Positions 60,991 to 64,000 of a DNA stretch of 64,000 nt are shown one piece after another. Within the stretch, counting starts at the first letter, position 1; every line of letters starts with the position of its first letter. The notes under the pieces were generated by a model that worked only from the letters and a program-made list of their open reading frames with translations, made no database searches and was not told the origin of the DNA. Origin of the DNA: Atrina japonica (taxonomy: Eukaryota > Mollusca > Bivalvia > Pterioida > Pinnidae); the NCBI GenBank assembly GCA_030159075.1, contig BROG01000002.1, positions 4,743,501 through 4,807,500 on the forward strand. Reading direction: 5' to 3'. The translations under genes and the position numbers were made by a program.

Positions 60991-61620
60991 ACAAGACTCG
61001 TTTCTTTGTGTCAGATTATCTATCCATCCGTGAACTCTACTTCATTTTGATAGTAGATGGCGTGATAAGGTAAAAAGAGAAGTCCCAACACGAAGCGCCT
61101 TTTTATTTCATCACAGACGTAAAATTTATATGATAAAACTAGGTTTTTGATCCGATAATCGCGATAACGAATCTAGAAACTTGACAGATGCTAAATTGAT
61201 AGAAGACCGAGCACGTGGCTGGAGAACAGCTGGTAAACGCGTTCTGTTGACTATGTTATAATACTTGACGGTTATCTTAATGGTTGTAGGCATTTCATAT
61301 TCAACAAATTTTAATGGTGATATTTTTTTCTTTTGAAATATTTTTGAGAAACTGACATAGGAATCTTGCAATCGTGTGAGAACTTGGTTGAACCTCAGAG
61401 TGATCTACAGTGCAAGTTAGAACATATTTTATTGTGTCAAGTAAAAGATTGTGTACATAGTGTGAGCTCTCAGTACTTTTGTAAATGTCAGTGCGACTTC
61501 TCAACCAAAACTATTATTTGTCAAATTGATAAAAACAGATAAAAGTTCAGATTAAAATACAAAATTATTACAATGAAGTAAAGACATTTGTATTTACCAT
61601 GTCCTTCACGTTGTAGAAAC
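60991..61620. other. Upstream region of the receptor gene
   Basis: No further exon recognised. Minus-strand frames at 61126-61371 and 61301-61504 overlap and lack features. Confidence 0.4.
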
Positions 61621-61781
<161 letters not shown>

Positions 61782-62861
61782 ACACAAAAACTGTTATCAA
61801 GGCAAATATTTTTTATTTAAAAAATGAAATGAAAGAATATGTATTTATTGAAACCATTTTAAAAAGTTTTTCTCCAATCAAACTAGCTCAGATAGATAAT
61901 AATAGACACTCAAATTATGATTGATGTAATTCATTCCATTTTTATTATCAAAGAAATTTGCATGTAGATTACTTTAAAGGGCTTGGTGGGGTTTTGTGTG
62001 GTGTCTCCACTGCCGTTAATTTTACGATCTTTTAACGATTGATGAAGTGTGGGTTGATCCTGATCGGTAAGAAATGGGAAAAATGTAATTAGGTATTCGT
62101 TGGATAAAACTACACGAATACAGTTCTGTGCATACGGGTATTCCTCATTAAAGGCCTATACAAGTATATCTGGCCACAGTACGCCTTGTTGACACTATTT
62201 CCCAAGAGATTTTCACCAAAATTATTATATCATATAAAACGTATAGAACATATTAGTTGCTGAAAAAATAAAGTGAACTAGATTGAAAAACATGTATATG
62301 AAATAACGCGGGACTATCATCTTTAATGATAGCAAAATACACGAATATGACAAAAGAATCTCTAAACTAAATGTCTTCCATCATTTCATATTTTATTTTT
62401 TCTTTATCAAAAACTGTAAATTTTGACAGTTTTATCCAGACAAGGTAATTTTATGAGACTATGAAATCTACTCAGCCGATAAAATTAGTCAAACAAATGC
62501 CAATGTTTTTAGCAGGTAACATTCCAAATATACACACATCGATTAAACATATAAACACATAGATCCCATAGATCAATTCTTTGTTCCGAAAGCATTGCTT
62601 TCATTTCGTTGTGATTTTCGCCGCGGTGGGGCTATTTGTTAAACAAGAAGATTTCGAGAAGGTGTAAAATTATGTAAGACGCTCACCCCAGTGAAAGGGA
62701 CAACAGTATCCCATGAGTGTCAATAAATGGCTTTAAAATGTTTGAGTAGTACTTGAAAGCAAAGAAGCTGTCACGGTGAATAAATATGACGTGGAATGAC
62801 ATACAAACATTTTGAAAATTACTTACGCTATTCATACATTATCCCCAATGCGAATATTGAC

Positions 62862-63099
62862 TTGATTTTATTTTTTGTTTTACGCCATACTCAACAGTCT
62901 TTCAGTCATATGATGGCGTCCAGTTTTCATTGGTGGGGGAGAAACCTCGGTTACACGGGTAAAGACCACCGACATCCCGCAAGTAAACGGGCAAATTTTC
63001 CCACATAATTCGAAACCACTCTAGCGGGATTCGAACCAGAGGTGAAAAGCCTTATGATTTAAAGCGCAATGCTGTAACTACTCTGCCACGGATGCCCCC
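62862..63099 (-). mobile_element. SINE S1, full length with target-site duplication
   Basis: Flanked by GCGAATATTGAC (62850-62861) and GCGAGTATTGAC (63100-63111), a 12-bp duplication with one mismatch. On the minus strand: tRNA-like head with B-box-like GGTTCGAATCC (63027-63037), S1 body, then an A-rich tail (AAAACAAAAAATAAAATC). This shows insertion by retroposition. Confidence 0.85.
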
Positions 63100-63111
63100 G
63101 CGAGTATTGAC

Positions 63112-63392
63112 AGAATTGAGGACAATTCTAGTTTTTTCTGTTATATCTTATTTGATATAATTCGACTTGTGTAGTAAAATGCGTGTTTGTGTATGCGTGC
63201 TCGTGTAAAAACACCACTGATTCAAGATTTTTGAATTGATTTAATCTTGATATTATTTTGTATCGAGCTGAAAACTTCAAAATGACTTGAAAATTGAATG
63301 CATTATGATAAACATATTATATCGACTCTTTGTTAAAGTGCACGTGCCCTACGCTTAAGATGCCCCATGATTTCTGGAGTTGTATAAAACAG
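63112..63392. other. Noncoding AT-rich stretch
   Basis: Nothing recognised. Confidence 0.5.
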
Positions 63393-63505
63393 TGACATGT
63401 TGTAAATTTTAAATTTACCAAGTGGAAATAACTACAAAAGTTACAGCATGATGTAGGTTTTGTATTAACATCCACCTGGTAAATTAAAATATTTACTACA
63501 TGACT
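63393..63505. repeat. Palindromic repeat P1, copy
   Basis: ACATGTTGTAAATTTTAAAT and ACCAAGTGGAAATAACTACA, mirrored by CATCCACCTGGTAAATT and TACTACATGACT. Confidence 0.6.
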
Positions 63506-63670
63506 AAACCTTTACTTTTCTGTATAAAATGGCCGAATGGTTTATCGGCATTCTCTCAGTTTTTATTGTGTAAATAAATAAACAACGTATCGACTTGTTA
63601 AAAGAATCCCTTTTTCATTAAAAATATATATACTCCTTTAGATCTGTGTCTATGTATTGTGTATCGTAAG

Positions 63671-63820
63671 GCGTGATACACCCGACAAGTACAAACTCAT
63701 CCGCGATGATGCGTCCAACCGCGATACCATGTCTTCTATATGTCTTCCATGTCTGTATCGACGAAACCTTGAAAACGTTTATATCAACACTCGTATATAC
63801 AACGCTTGAAATTTACACAG
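63671..63820 (+). CDS. Candidate exon, strand uncertain (about 50 codons)
   Basis: On the plus strand a frame beginning VIHPTSTNSSAMM is open from just after a weak AG at 63669-63670 to a consensus donor ACACAG|GTAAGG (GT at 63821-63822). The minus strand over about 63600-63810 also has a long open frame (containing KTYRRHGIAVGRIIADEF) that looks protein-like. The block is less AT-rich than its surroundings. I cannot identify either product or choose the strand with confidence. Confidence 0.25.
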
Positions 63821-64000
63821 GTAAGGCCAGGTGCTTGTCCCCTTTCGAAATATAAATATATTTTTATTCATTTTTTTTTATTATGAAAAAATTCAACTTA
63901 AAATTCCGGTTTTTTGTTTTTCGTGCACAGAAAAAATACAAGTGTAATGTTTCCCCGTTCGTTTAACCCAAAACAGTTCAAAAGACTATAGATATATATT

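Overview
The window looks like nuclear DNA of an animal, most likely a mollusc and probably a bivalve. It is AT-rich and gene-poor, has GT-AG introns, many AT/GT/CT microsatellites, long minisatellites, tRNA-headed SINEs and short foldback (MITE-like) elements. The repeat that opens with AAGAGGCCCATGGG and ends with AGGTGAACTAAAA (43336-44001) resembles one I associate with bivalve genomes. The taxon call is inference from repeat style and one receptor gene, not from a search.

One protein-coding gene can be reconstructed with good support, on the minus strand near the right end (57021 to about 60.9 kb). It encodes a 234-residue type I membrane protein with a signal peptide, one six-cysteine TNF-receptor repeat, one transmembrane helix and a short cytoplasmic tail. 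Its two coding exons (59692-60139 and 57021-57277) join in phase across consensus splice sites. A noncoding 5' exon ending at 60782 carries an in-frame stop, which fixes the start codon. The tail has no room for a death domain; it has two TRAF2-type motifs (TSEE, TPQE) and several tyrosine motifs. The predicted picture is a cell-surface TNF-family receptor signalling through TRAF or SH2 adaptors.

Layout, left to right. 1-12 kb: foldback and MITE copies, microsatellites, a SINE and a weak candidate exon (4525-4636). 12985-14447: minisatellite of 25-bp monomers in 50/83-bp higher-order units. 14-25 kb: mostly plain AT-rich DNA with two repeat families. 25.3-31.3 kb: three minisatellites; the last has a 33-bp unit that keeps an 11-residue periodic frame open. 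34-41 kb: foldback elements, a SINE/foldback junction and a tRNA-headed SINE. 42-54 kb: hairpins, a 65-base poly-G tract, a candidate 3.5-kb terminal-inverted-repeat element (48199-51722) and a 76-bp satellite split by a transposon insertion. 54-55.6 kb: SINEs. 57-61 kb: the receptor gene. 61-64 kb: microsatellite, a SINE with target-site duplication and a possible exon.

Nearly all other open reading frames of 60-175 codons are products of low-complexity or dispersed repeats. I saw no CRISPR array, bacterial-type operon, rRNA, recognisable viral gene or toxin gene.
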